DNA of 64,000 nt from Gottfriedia luciferensis (GCF_001712755.1 NZ_MDKC01000001.1:248001-312000), one strand, 5' to 3'. Counted from the first letter of the stretch, positions 1 through 8,490 are shown. Notes: generated by a model from the sequence alone, not told the origin. Program-made: numbers and translations.

Positions 1-2
1 AG

Positions 3-573
3 TTAATTCCTAATAATTGCTCGTTTAAACAATATATTATTTTCTAAATGGATATGTTGGAATGTATCAGCCTCTAGAGCTTCAAGTCTTTGATAAAAGG
101 CGATAAGTACTACAAGCCTCTTTTGGTGGGGTATAGTCATTTGTAATTTCACGTAATTCTTTTAAAATATCCCCTGCAGAACTGTGCTCATTTTCTAGTT
201 CGCTAACGATATTTTTTAATTTCAGGTAATTTTCATTAGTTGGGTTTTGTTCATATTCTAAAATCAATTTAAAATCTGTTGTTTCTTCCTTCCATGTATG
301 TTCCTCTAATTCTGTTTTTAAATCAAAGAACAACTTGTGTAATCTTACTAAATGAGGTTGAGTTTCTCCGTGAACTCGCATTACTTTAGTTACATATGGA
401 CTTAATAGAGGTAATTCCTCATTTAAAAAACGATGATGATTGTTCACTATATGTTCGATTAAATCACTACTAGAAGCTTCTTTAAAATCAACTACTACTT
501 CGTTTGATAATTTTTTTTCTTGATACAGTTTATTTAGTTTTGATAGTATTTCATCTTTTGAAATTTTTATTAA
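3..573 (-). pseudogene. scdA: Decayed ScdA/RIC di-iron repair protein
   Basis: This is the remains of a RIC (ScdA/YtfE) hemerythrin-like protein, a family that repairs iron-sulfur centres after nitrosative or oxidative damage. The readable body (82-447) has the hemerythrin motifs NHHRFL, RVHG, HTWKEE and ENEH, which carry the usual iron ligands. Two lesions are visible. Near 98-103 the frame shifts: after ACSTYR the expected tail (LEALEADTFQHIHLENNILF) continues in another frame to a stop at 3-5. Upstream of NHH the frame is open only to a TGA at 574-576, and the N-terminal domain with its CCGG motif is missing. No ribosome site precedes the surviving part. A sequencing error could explain the frameshift but not the missing N-terminus. 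Confidence 0.75.
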
Positions 574-644
574 TCAGATTAATAATTAATTAACCATAAA
601 AAAATACTTCTAAACAAATGTTTCGGTAAGTAAATGACAATAAA

Positions 645-675
645 ATGACTCAAGAAAAATACTTGAGTCATTTTT
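645..675. terminator. Intrinsic terminator-like hairpin without an obvious gene
   Basis: A perfect 10-bp stem, ATGACTCAAG paired with CTTGAGTCAT around a 7-nt loop, is followed by a T run on the plus strand and a shorter one on the minus strand. It lies between the minus-strand scdA remnant and a plus-strand gene, so no intact gene reads into it. It may be left over from a deletion. Confidence 0.6.
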
Positions 676-839
676 ACCTTTTTTCAATTTGTAATGAAGA
701 TTGTTCTCGTACTTTTAGTTAATTAATCAAAATCTACAAAATTTTAGATTGAAGAATTATTGAAGATATACTTGAATTAAGGGCAGTATATAAAAGTATA
801 TAGTAGACTTTAAATTCTAAATGGTAAGGTGAGAGTGAA

Positions 840-1061
840 ATGGAAGATAAAATTGATTTTTCAGAAAAAATACATATAGGTGAATTAATTGCTGTTTCGA
901 ATGTTTACGGATTAACTCCATATACGCTTCTTTTAGAGCTGGAAAAAGGTAATATTGAAGTTTTCCTTTCGATCGATGAATTTAACGCAAAATATAGTGA
1001 TACAACAGAATTGGACTGGTGTCAATTAAATAATGGTAAAGTTTTCTCTAAAAAAGATTGA
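840..1061 (+). CDS. Hypothetical protein, 73 aa
   Basis: Small acidic soluble protein that I do not recognise. ATG follows a GGTGAG ribosome site. There is no signal peptide, membrane segment or cysteine pair. The sequence reads like a single small alpha/beta domain (IHIGELIAVSNVYGLTPYTLLLELEKGNIEV, broken here as IHIGELIAVSN and LLLELEKGNIEV). It stands alone with no clear terminator after it. Coding potential rests on the ribosome site and normal codon use. Confidence 0.55.
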   Translation: MEDKIDFSEKIHIGELIAVSNVYGLTPYTLLLELEKGNIEVFLSIDEFNAKYSDTTELDWCQLNNGKVFSKKD

Positions 1062-1247
1062 AGAGTAAAACTAAATAAAGAAAAAAGATATTTTCTATTT
1101 TTACTTTAACTATTTTTACTTCCATGGATTCATGTTCATCAATCCAACAATCGATTTTAAGTGGTTATAAGAGGTAAAAGAGAAGTAATTTGCGTAACAT
1201 AATTGGTTTGATTGCCTCATAGACTTATCAATTTTTCGTAATTGTCT

Positions 1248-1472
1248 TTAACTTCTTTTATTCAATACGATTTCACCGAACATGGCCAATTGATGATTAT
1301 TTAAATTATCTCGATCTATATTTGGTAAAACAACTGAAATAAGAAAATTAACCTCGCTGCTTAAACGAGTGATCTCTTCTAACAAATGAATTTGTATTCC
1401 CTTCATTTCGTTGATTACCTCTAGATACAAATCTTCCTTATTACAATTCAATTCATTATTTTTACTGCTCAT
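1248..1472 (-). CDS. Hypothetical protein, 74 aa
   Basis: Unrecognised small protein. The start is placed at the ATG at 1472 (MSSKNNELN), because GGAGGTG sits 6-7 nt upstream. A TTG start at 1487 would lie inside that ribosome site. The centre (KEDLYLEVINEMKGIQIHL) is predicted helical, followed by a moderately hydrophobic stretch (VNFLISVVLPNI). It is not the Spo0E family: no SQELD motif is present. Function unknown. Confidence 0.55.
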   Translation of the reverse strand: MSSKNNELNCNKEDLYLEVINEMKGIQIHLLEEITRLSSEVNFLISVVLPNIDRDNLNNHQLAMFGEIVLNKRS

Positions 1473-1610
1473 ATCTAACACCTCCAAAGAAAATTATTCG
1501 TTGCAAATGCTTCAATTTCCTTTATGTATATTGCTTTTTTAATTCCAATAAAGTTAATTTTTACATTCTATTAGATTAATAGAATTTTTTTAAGCTTATT
1601 GCAATGCAAT

Positions 1611-1649
1611 AAAAAAACTCAGCCAATAATCTAAAATTATGGCATGAGT
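1611..1649 (-). terminator. Intrinsic terminator after the 76-aa gene
   Basis: On the minus strand ACTCA-GCC arms enclose an AT-rich loop and run into seven T residues. It ends the 1678-1908 gene. Confidence 0.7.
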
Positions 1650-1677
1650 AGGATAACTTATCTCATTTTGCACTAAT

Positions 1678-1908
1678 TCATTCCCCAATATTTTCTTCAA
1701 ACCACTCTTGAAGCTCTCTTAATGATGTAAAGGAGTAAATTTCTTCTCCGTTTTGACCATTATCTATACCGGTGTTTCCCCTAAGAGTAATTTGGCCTTC
1801 TTCTCCAGAAATTAAAATCGCATAAGGATGGTTTATATTTATATACCTTGCATCTAAATCATTATCAATCCAATTCTTACTATTCAAAAATGCTTCGAAA
1901 TGCTCCAT
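1678..1908 (-). CDS. Hypothetical protein, 76 aa
   Basis: Acidic soluble protein, not recognised. ATG follows AGGAGG with good spacing. Visible features are an N-terminal helix (MEHFEAFLNSKNWI), a central beta-rich part (PYAILISGEEGQITLRG) and a C-terminal helix with REL and EWFEEN. No cysteines or membrane segments. It has its own terminator. Function unknown. Confidence 0.6.
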   Translation of the reverse strand: MEHFEAFLNSKNWIDNDLDARYININHPYAILISGEEGQITLRGNTGIDNGQNGEEIYSFTSLRELQEWFEENIGE

Positions 1909-2120
1909 TTACATTCCTCCTATAGTGATATTGTTCCAATTTTTTACAAAAAATAGACCTTAAAAGGATAGTGGAAGAAATTGGATTAATAGCTCAATGA
2001 GTAATCTTGCTAGATGCTCCTTTTTTTAATAGAGATTTCAAAATTTAAAAAATAAACAATAATTGAATGTATAGGACAAACTTGGTTCCGGGAAGGCTTA
2101 AAAGTAAGGAGGCGGTTTAT

Positions 2121-2219
2121 ATTATTACTTTCGAAGTTTTATCACTAATGATTAGCTTTGGTATGTTTGTGATCGCCATTTTAGAGTTTAAAGATAAGGA
2201 TAAGAATAAAAATTCTTGA
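2121..2219 (+). CDS. Putative holin-like toxin peptide, 32 aa, ATT start
   Basis: A short frame encodes a hydrophobic helix (FEVLSLMISFGMFVIAILEF) followed by a lysine/aspartate-rich tail. This layout matches the small putative holin-like toxin (Hol_Tox) peptides of Firmicutes, which usually begin M-T-T-(F/Y)-E. Here the residue expected to be Met is encoded by ATT, 8 nt after a strong GGAGG at 2108-2112. An intrinsic terminator follows at once. Either ATT is used as a rare start or the start codon has mutated. The family assignment comes from the pattern only. Confidence 0.5.
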   Translation: MITFEVLSLMISFGMFVIAILEFKDKDKNKNS

Positions 2220-2246
2220 ACACGCTAAATAAGGCGTGTTTTTTTT
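2219..2246 (+). terminator. Terminator of the holin-like peptide
   Basis: AACACGC and GCGTGTT arms around an 8-nt loop, followed by six or more T residues. It overlaps the stop codon of the small peptide gene. Confidence 0.85.
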
Positions 2247-2343
2247 GGATAAATTCTGTCCAACAATATTTGGGGATTTCACTTAAGTATAATAACTATT
2301 GTACAATTAGAATAAGTGAAAAAAATCTAGAAGGTGAAAAAAG

Positions 2344-3693
2344 ATGTATGATATTACAATTATCGGTTCAGGTGTAAGTAGCATTTTTTTAGCATATACA
2401 TTATTACAATCAAATCAAAAAGTATTAATACTTGAAAAAGGAAAGACTTTAGAAGATAGGAACTGTGCTATAGACAAAGGTGGCATATGCGATTGCGACG
2501 TTTGTGGTAAATTTTATGGCTTTGCAGGGCTTGGTAAATCTGAAGGGAAATTTAATTATTCATGTGATTTTGGGGGTGAATTAGCTCAAAAGGTAGGCAG
2601 AGAAAATCTTGAACAATTGATGAGAGAGGTTGACGATCTACTATGCCTTTTTGGGGGCAGTTCTGTAGAAAAATATTCGACTGTAAATGAAAATTTGGCT
2701 AAAAAAGCCGAGGATTGCAAGTTACATATGTTAACTACTGAAGTTAGACATCTCGGTTCGGGTCTATCAACAGAAATATTCGAACGATTATATAACGAAT
2801 TATCTAGTAGGATTGATATTTGCTTTGAAGTTGATATTCTAGATATTAAAAAGGAGAATAATTTATTCTATTTAGATACTAACTTAGGAAAATTCGAATC
2901 TAAAAATGTAGTATTTGCAACTGGCAGATCCGGAACAGAATGGTTAAATGAACAGTGTGCTTCACTAGGAGTTAAACAAGGTAGAACTCGTTTAGATTTA
3001 GGAATTAGAGTCGAAATGAAAGAACAACAGCTTCGCTCAATTTTACAAGACACATTCGAAACGAAACTTGCTTTTGAATATGATGAATTGATTTCAACTA
3101 CATATTGTATGAATCCAAAAGGTAGAATCGTTCGAAAGTTTCAAGAAGGATTAGTTATGCCTGACGGACAAAATTTTAAGGAAAAGGAATCAGGAACAAC
3201 GAATTTAAATTTTACTTTATTCACACCTAAATATTTTCCAACACTGAAAGAAGCAAATTTTTACGCAAATAAAATTATAGGTAAAATAAATAATGGTATA
3301 GATCGTATCGTCGTACAACGATTAGGTGATTTACTTAAAGGTGAGTCTACAACTAATGTGAAAATGGAAAAAAACAGAATAAAGCCAACATTAGATGCCG
3401 ATTGTGGTGACCTTAAAAATGAAGTTCCTAATTTATATTTAACAATTTTACAAGGATTTTTGAAACAATTGGAAGAATTTATTGGAGAGACAATTGATGA
3501 GGATACACTACTTTACGGAATGGATGGGAAGTTTTATTCACCGATTATAGAAACCAATTCAAACTTTCAAACGAGTTTAGAAGGATTATTTGTAATTGGA
3601 GATTGCTCTGGAGTAACCCACTCATTATCCCAAGCAGCGGCTAGTGGGATCTATTTAGGTAAGGTTTTGGCAAATGCAAATAAGGAATTTTAA
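2344..3693 (+). CDS. FAD-dependent oxidoreductase (COG2509-like)
   Basis: A 449-residue flavoprotein. The N-terminus has a Rossmann dinucleotide fold (ITIIGSGVSSIFLAYTLL, residues 4-21), with the acidic strand end LILEK. A second strand motif, VVFATGRSG, lies near residue 190. The C-terminus has the FAD-closing motif GLFVIGDCSGVTHSLSQAAASG. An early cysteine cluster (CAIDKGGICDCDVCGK) could be redox active or bind metal. The substrate is unknown. ATG follows GAAGGTG. The phosphatase gene starts 22 nt later, so the two are probably co-transcribed. Confidence 0.75.
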   Translation: MYDITIIGSGVSSIFLAYTLLQSNQKVLILEKGKTLEDRNCAIDKGGICDCDVCGKFYGFAGLGKSEGKFNYSCDFGGELAQKVGRENLEQLMREVDDLLCLFGGSSVEKYSTVNENLAKKAEDCKLHMLTTEVRHLGSGLSTEIFERLYNELSSRIDICFEVDILDIKKENNLFYLDTNLGKFESKNVVFATGRSGTEWLNEQCASLGVKQGRTRLDLGIRVEMKEQQLRSILQDTFETKLAFEYDELISTTYCMNPKGRIVRKFQEGLVMPDGQNFKEKESGTTNLNFTLFTPKYFPTLKEANFYANKIIGKINNGIDRIVVQRLGDLLKGESTTNVKMEKNRIKPTLDADCGDLKNEVPNLYLTILQGFLKQLEEFIGETIDEDTLLYGMDGKFYSPIIETNSNFQTSLEGLFVIGDCSGVTHSLSQAAASGIYLGKVLANANKEF

Positions 3694-3715
3694 AATTCAC
3701 ATTGCGGGTGATTAG

Positions 3716-4366
3716 ATGAAGAATAGAATTCATTTATATTTAATTAGACATGGTGAAACTTATTTAAATCGTTATAAAAGAATGCAAGGATGGGCCGACA
3801 GTCCGTTAACAGAAGAAGGAAAACTAGTAGCGATTGAATGTGGCAATAGATTGTCAGATATCCAATTTGACCGTGTATTTACTAGCGATTCTGGTAGAAC
3901 TGTTGAAACGGCTGAACTAATTTTACAACAAAACAGTTACGAAATTCCTGTTATTAGAAAAACAAAAGCCTTCCGAGAGTCCTTTTTTGGTAGTTTTGAA
4001 GGTGAATTTTCAGCAGTTGCCCTAGGTAAAGTTGCAAATGATCACGGTTATACTTCCTTTAGAGAATTATTAAGAAATCGGTCCCTAGAAGATATTACAA
4101 ATTTTATAAAAGAATCTGATCCATACCATCATGCCGAGAGTTACTCCGAACTATGGGATCGAATTGAAAAGGGGCTAAATGAATTAATTATCGAAAATAA
4201 TAAAAACGATGAGAATGTATTAATTGTCACTCATGGAAATACGATTCGTAATATAGTAAAAAAGTTTTCAGAGGAATTTAATATTGAATTAGAAATAAAA
4301 AACGCTAGTATCACAATCTTGGAGTACTCATCTGATACTTATAAAGTGATTTCTTTTAATCAATGA
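3716..4366 (+). CDS. Histidine phosphatase family protein
   Basis: A phosphoglycerate-mutase-like phosphatase of 216 residues. The catalytic histidine lies in LIRHGET (residue 11), followed by the canonical QGWADSPLTEEG. FTSDSGRTVETAELI carries the second arginine, and the distal VTHGNT supplies the second histidine. Family members hydrolyse varied phosphoesters, and the substrate cannot be read here. It lies 22 nt after the FAD oxidoreductase and ends at the 4431 terminator. Confidence 0.85.
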   Translation: MKNRIHLYLIRHGETYLNRYKRMQGWADSPLTEEGKLVAIECGNRLSDIQFDRVFTSDSGRTVETAELILQQNSYEIPVIRKTKAFRESFFGSFEGEFSAVALGKVANDHGYTSFRELLRNRSLEDITNFIKESDPYHHAESYSELWDRIEKGLNELIIENNKNDENVLIVTHGNTIRNIVKKFSEEFNIELEIKNASITILEYSSDTYKVISFNQ

Positions 4367-4430
4367 TATCAAGAAATAAAACAATTTTAGAGCTTGTAAA
4401 AAGATAAAAGCAAAAGATAAACGAGATAAC

Positions 4431-4462
4431 AAAAAGAGAAGGATTACAACCTTCTCTTTTTT
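4431..4462 (+). terminator. Terminator, identical to a copy at 4946
   Basis: AGAGAAGG and CCTTCTCT arms around ATTACAA with flanking A and T runs. The 32-nt sequence, loop included, recurs exactly at 4946-4977. Confidence 0.9.
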
Positions 4463-4524
4463 CATGCAGTTGAAAAACACCCTGTCAATAAATTATCAAA
4501 TTTTCGTAAAAGGAGTAGAGTGAG

Positions 4525-4649
4525 GTTGATTTCCACTACAGGATACTCGCTTTCCATGGGGCGAGACCTGAGCCTCCTCGGCAAGCCTGCGGGGTCTCAG
4601 CCTTCCCGCTAATCCCATAGGAGTCGAGCACCCCTCCGTTCCAATCAAC
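4525..4649. repeat. GC-rich dyad element of about 125 bp
   Basis: A block far richer in G+C than its surroundings. It is bounded by GTTGATT and AATCAAC, and inside it has further arms (CTCGCTTTCCATGGG with CCCATAGGAGTCGAG, and GAGACC with GGTCTC). It resembles a dispersed GC-rich repeat that I recall between genes in many Bacillaceae. There is no coding frame. The rest of 4463-4945 is AT-rich with nothing else recognisable. Confidence 0.6.
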
Positions 4650-4945
4650 TTTTTCATCAAAAAAAGTATACAATAAAAACGTAATCAAAAAGCCTTTTCT
4701 TAGTGTAACATTAACGGAAAATTAATCAGTTTATAATTGAGTTTGAACATCAACTTATAAACTAATCATTTAAAACGAGAAATATAAAATTTAATCTTAA
4801 CATTTTTAATTTTCGAAAAAACAATTACAATATATAAATTGTTGAAAGACTTTAACAAATAAAATTGTTAATCGTTAATAAATATAAAAAAATGAATTTT
4901 AACTTAGATAATGTTCCACATACAGTTTTAAATTTTAACACACTG

Positions 4946-4977
4946 AAAAAGAGAAGGATTACAACCTTCTCTTTTTT
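4946..4977 (-). terminator. Terminator of the LCP gene
   Basis: Exact 32-nt copy of the 4431 terminator. It is nearly symmetric, so it works on the minus strand, where it ends the LCP-family gene at 4993. Confidence 0.85.
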
Positions 4978-4992
4978 GTGAAGTTCAACTTA

Positions 4993-5946
4993 TCATTTGT
5001 TTTTTAACTTTTTATTACTATCTTTACTATTTATTACTGGTGCAGGCGCTTTAAAAAATTGTTTAATTGTTTGTCTGTTCTTAGAAAAGTCTAATTTTAG
5101 TACTGCTCCTGAATGTTCAACCGTTTCGTTTGTAAAACCAGCATTTACAGGAATACTTAAGCGATCAATTTTTTCAATAGGTTGAGAAAATGCAATAGAA
5201 GCAAGCGAAAGTATTTCATCTAGTTTTAAGTCAGTTGAAACATATTTTGTTGTTTCGTCTAATAAAAGAGGTACTCTAGCGATCCCACCAAAAGTATTTA
5301 ACTTTTCTTTGACTGCACTTACGACTTTTAACAACACTTCTTGCTGGCGTTGAACTCTTCCAAAATCATTATCATGATCATGTCTAAAACGTACGTATTT
5401 TAAGAGTTGTTCACCGTGTAGTCTATTATTTCCAGGTTTCATTTTTAAGTTCATATCATTAATGATTGATTGACTTACATTAACTGTTATACCTTCTGGA
5501 ACAAGTGTATCTACAATCCCAACAAAACCTTTAAAGTCGATTATAACTGTATGGTCAATTGGAATACCGAGATTATTATAAATTGTTTCTTTTAGTAATT
5601 TTTCTCCACCTAAATAATAGGCCTGATTTATTTTTCCGTAACCATACTTATATCCTTTAATTTTAACATATGAATCCCTTAAAATTGAGGCAACTTTTAA
5701 AGTTCGGTCATCAACATTATATTGAACTACTGCAATACTATCTGAACGTGAATTTTTTTCGCCCCGAGAATCAACTCCTATAACAAGGAAAAATAATGAG
5801 TTTTTTAAAAGTTTATTTTTAAAGCTCATTTTTTGCTCACTTAGTGGAGTTGATTGGCTTTGGCCACGATCTGATGGTTTAATTTGACAACTGGTCAGTA
5901 AGAAAACAAGAAAAGAAAGAAGGCATATTCGCAAGAACTTTGACAT
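4993..5946 (-). CDS. LCP-family (LytR-CpsA-Psr) lipoprotein
   Basis: A 317-residue member of the family that attaches anionic polymers to peptidoglycan outside the membrane. The LCP domain (about residues 50-250) shows VIGVDSRGEKNSRSDS, the LRDSYVKI strand, INQAYYLGG and VRFRHDHDNDFGRVQRQQ, with the arginines and aspartates that bind the polyprenyl-phosphate substrate. The N-terminus has a lipobox (FLLTSC, Cys20), whereas most LCP proteins have a simple membrane anchor; lipidation is therefore likely. ATG follows AAGGAG. It is a single gene with its own terminator. Confidence 0.85.
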   Translation of the reverse strand: MSKFLRICLLSFLVFLLTSCQIKPSDRGQSQSTPLSEQKMSFKNKLLKNSLFFLVIGVDSRGEKNSRSDSIAVVQYNVDDRTLKVASILRDSYVKIKGYKYGYGKINQAYYLGGEKLLKETIYNNLGIPIDHTVIIDFKGFVGIVDTLVPEGITVNVSQSIINDMNLKMKPGNNRLHGEQLLKYVRFRHDHDNDFGRVQRQQEVLLKVVSAVKEKLNTFGGIARVPLLLDETTKYVSTDLKLDEILSLASIAFSQPIEKIDRLSIPVNAGFTNETVEHSGAVLKLDFSKNRQTIKQFFKAPAPVINSKDSNKKLKNK

Positions 5947-6088
5947 GAATCTATTACTCCTTCTATTTGTTATTTGATCTAATTATGTATTTTAGTTTAT
6001 ATTTCCCCTGTAATATTTTGAAAATACGTAACAAAAAAGAAAACAAAAATTACCCTATTTTTCCATAAATGGAAATAATAGTTGATTG

Positions 6089-6106
6089 TTATGAAATAAT
6101 TCATAG
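6089..6106. promoter_or_regulatory. Rex-like operator 1
   Basis: TTATGAA-ATAA-TTCATAG, an imperfect match to the Rex consensus TTGTGAA-N4-TTCACAA. Part of an array upstream of the lactate permease. Confidence 0.45.
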
Positions 6107-6119
6107 TATACAATTATTA

Positions 6120-6137
6120 TTGTTAAATAATTCACAA
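6120..6137. promoter_or_regulatory. Rex-like operator 2
   Basis: TTGTTAA-ATAA-TTCACAA, one mismatch from the Rex consensus arms with the correct 4-nt spacer. Confidence 0.65.
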
Positions 6138-6183
6138 ATAAAACCGAGAAATTTAGCAAAATGATTTGTTTTTTTATAACAAC

Positions 6184-6201
6184 TTGTGAAATTATTCACA
6201 A
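6184..6201. promoter_or_regulatory. Rex operator 3, perfect consensus
   Basis: TTGTGAA-ATTA-TTCACAA matches both arms and the spacing of the consensus for Rex, the NADH/NAD-sensing repressor of fermentation genes. Rex controls ldh-lctP in B. subtilis. Confidence 0.8.
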
Positions 6202-6264
6202 TTTGTATGGCGATTTTGAAATAATATTAATTATTTTATAAGGCAATATTAAAAATAATAATGT

Positions 6265-6283
6265 TTGTGAAGTAATTTAACAA
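6265..6283. promoter_or_regulatory. Rex-like operator 4
   Basis: TTGTGAA-GTAAT-TTAACAA has a perfect left arm and one mismatch in the right arm, with a 5-nt spacer. It lies 69 bp before the permease start. A weaker relative (TTTTGAAATAAT) lies near 6215. Confidence 0.45.
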
Positions 6284-6351
6284 AATAATTAGGTTGGATG
6301 ATAGATTTTGTAGGTTAAATCTAAAAAGCCTAAAACAAGGGAGTAAACCAA

Positions 6352-7923
6352 ATGTTAGTAGATAGTTTTAATCCATTTGATAATCTCGCAATTTCAGCAC
6401 TAGTTGCGGCTGTACCGATTCTTTTATTTCTTTTATGCTTAACAGTGTTAAAAATGAAAGGTATTTATGCAGCATTATTAAACCTTGGAATTACGTTTAT
6501 AATCGTACTAACTATCTTTAAACTACCTTTAGGGGAATCGATCGGAAGTGTTGCTCAAGGAACCATTCAAGGATTATGGCCGATTGGTTATATCATTGTA
6601 ATGGCTGTGTGGTTATACAAAATAACAGTAGAATCTGGGAAGTTTGATATTTTACGTAGCAGTATAGTTGGTATTTCGAGTGATCAACGGATCCAGTTTT
6701 TATTGATTGGATTTTGTTTTAACGCATTTCTTGAAGGAGCAGCGGGTTTTGGCGTACCGATTGCTATTTGTGCGGTTTTATTAGTTTCAGTCGGTTTTAA
6801 ACCATTACAAGCAGCTATGCTATGTTTAATTGCAAATGGTGCATCTGGTGCTTTTGGGGCAATTGGAATACCTGTAGGAATTATTGATACATTTGGATTA
6901 CATGGTGTAACGTCAATGAAAGTTTCAATCATGACTGCCCTAACATTACCGATTATTAATTTTACGATTCCATTTCTGTTAATTTGGTTAATCGATGGAA
7001 TTAAAGGAATTAAAGAAGTTTTACCTGCAATTTTAGTAACGTCTATTACTTATACAGTTTCTCAAGCAATTATGACAATCTTTTTAGGTCCAGAGTTAGC
7101 AGATATCATTCCTTCATTATTAACAATGGGTGTTTTAGCATTATTTCTTAAAAAATGGCAACCTAAAAATATATTCTTACTAAATGGAAAAGAGTTTAAA
7201 ACTGAATCTTATTCAATGGCTGATGTGATTAAAGCATGGTCACCATTTTATTTACTAACAATCTTTGTATTAATTTGGAGCTTAAAATCATTTAAAGGTT
7301 TATTCGCTGATGGAGGAGCACTAGATGCTACCGTAATAAAATTCGTTGTTCCAGGTTCTACGATAAATGTCAGCATTGATTTAATAGGAGCAACAGGTAC
7401 AGCAATATTATTAGCAGGATTAGTTACAATTTTCTCTTCTAAATCAATAAATGTAAAGAAGGGTTTAGCACTTCTTAAAAAAACAATCTCAGAATTTTGG
7501 ATACCAATCATAATGATTTGTGCCATTATTAGTATCGCAAAATTGATGACATATGGAGGATTAACAAGTGCTTTAAGTCAAGCAGTCGCACACACTGGAG
7601 ATGCATTTCCATTCTTATCTCCAATATTAGGATGGATTGGGGTATTTATGACTGGTTCGGTCGTAAACAACAATACTTTATTCGCTCCAATTCAAGTTTC
7701 AGCAGGTAATATTTTAGGTACAAATCCTTCGTTATTGGTATCAGCAAATACTGCAGGTGGGGTAATAGCAAAACTAGTTTCACCTCAGTCGATCGCAATC
7801 GCAACAGCTGCAGTAGGTGAAACAGGTAATGAATCAACATTAACAAAGATGACTTTAAAATATAGTTTTGGATTACTAGCATTTGTTTGTATTTGGACAT
7901 ATATCTTATCATTTATATATTAA
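6352..7923 (+). CDS. L-lactate permease (LctP/LutP family)
   Basis: A 523-residue, 12-plus-helix membrane carrier that exchanges lactate with protons. Family hallmarks are GSVAQGTIQGLWPIGYIIVMAVWLY near residue 65 (read here as GLWPIGYIIVMAVW), FLEGAAGFGVPIAIC in the first half, and GVFMTGSVVNNNTLFAPIQ and PQSIAIATAAVG in the second. ATG follows AAGGGAG. No lactate dehydrogenase or lut genes are adjacent. The upstream Rex-type operators imply induction when NADH is high, so fermentative lactate export or reuptake is likely. It ends at a strong terminator. Confidence 0.9.
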   Translation: MLVDSFNPFDNLAISALVAAVPILLFLLCLTVLKMKGIYAALLNLGITFIIVLTIFKLPLGESIGSVAQGTIQGLWPIGYIIVMAVWLYKITVESGKFDILRSSIVGISSDQRIQFLLIGFCFNAFLEGAAGFGVPIAICAVLLVSVGFKPLQAAMLCLIANGASGAFGAIGIPVGIIDTFGLHGVTSMKVSIMTALTLPIINFTIPFLLIWLIDGIKGIKEVLPAILVTSITYTVSQAIMTIFLGPELADIIPSLLTMGVLALFLKKWQPKNIFLLNGKEFKTESYSMADVIKAWSPFYLLTIFVLIWSLKSFKGLFADGGALDATVIKFVVPGSTINVSIDLIGATGTAILLAGLVTIFSSKSINVKKGLALLKKTISEFWIPIIMICAIISIAKLMTYGGLTSALSQAVAHTGDAFPFLSPILGWIGVFMTGSVVNNNTLFAPIQVSAGNILGTNPSLLVSANTAGGVIAKLVSPQSIAIATAAVGETGNESTLTKMTLKYSFGLLAFVCIWTYILSFIY

Positions 7924-7930
7924 GTATTAG

Positions 7931-7962
7931 AGTCTTGAGAGAAGTTTTCTCAAGACTTTTTT
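7931..7962 (+). terminator. Terminator of lactate permease
   Basis: AGTCTTGAGA and TCTCAAGACT arms followed by six T residues. Confidence 0.9.
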
Positions 7963-8159
7963 ATTTCTTAAAGTTGATTTTTCGCAAATTGATTACTCAT
8001 TCATATATCAATCAGTTTAGATTTATAAGATCATGTTTATATCCAAAAATCTATTTAATTTTGCACGAAATATAGTCAAATGCCTATGTAACAAGGATTG
8101 TGAACCTGACATATACTTTATTGTGATTTCTAAAAGTTAAGTGAAGGAGGCAATCTACT

Positions 8160-8285
8160 ATGAAGGGATATTCACCTTACTACGGCGGCTGCGGCGGTGG
8201 CTTTGGATGCGGCGGAGGATTTGCGTTAATCGTTGTGTTATTTATTTTATTAATTATCATCGGTGCGTCTTTTGTAACTTGCTAA
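8160..8285 (+). CDS. YjcZ-family sporulation peptide, 41 aa
   Basis: A tiny protein with a Tyr/Gly/Cys-rich head (GYSPYYGGCGGGFGCGGG) followed by one hydrophobic helix (FALIVVLFILLIIIGASFV), ending in Thr-Cys. This is the standard layout of YjcZ-type spore peptides. ATG follows GGAGG by about 9 nt. A longer frame in another phase over the same bases (8141-8326) is a shadow. Expression during sporulation is inferred from the family. It has its own terminator. From 8342 to 8490 only the kamA promoter region remains. Confidence 0.85.
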   Translation: MKGYSPYYGGCGGGFGCGGGFALIVVLFILLIIIGASFVTC

Positions 8286-8308
8286 AAACTATTGAGCGTC
8301 AGCCACAG

Positions 8309-8341
8309 AAACCGACTAACATTTAGTTAGTCGGTTTATTT
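8309..8341 (+). terminator. Terminator of the YjcZ-like gene
   Basis: AACCGACTAAC and GTTAGTCGGTT arms around ATTTA. The T run is imperfect (TATTTC). Confidence 0.75.
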
Positions 8342-8490
8342 CATTTTTACACGGTATTCATACTGTTTTTTGAGTTTTACTTTTTTCACCAACTTTTTAT
8401 TTAGTGCATATAAAGAAGTAGGTATATAACTAGAAATTTTTACTTAATTTAGTAAATTTAAATTGTCCTATTAAACAAGGAGGACCATAA

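Noticed and set aside
8141-8326. 61-codon frame over the YjcZ-like gene
   Set aside because: It is a different phase of the same bases, Arg/Trp-rich with no family match; the 41-residue frame fits YjcZ and the ribosome site.
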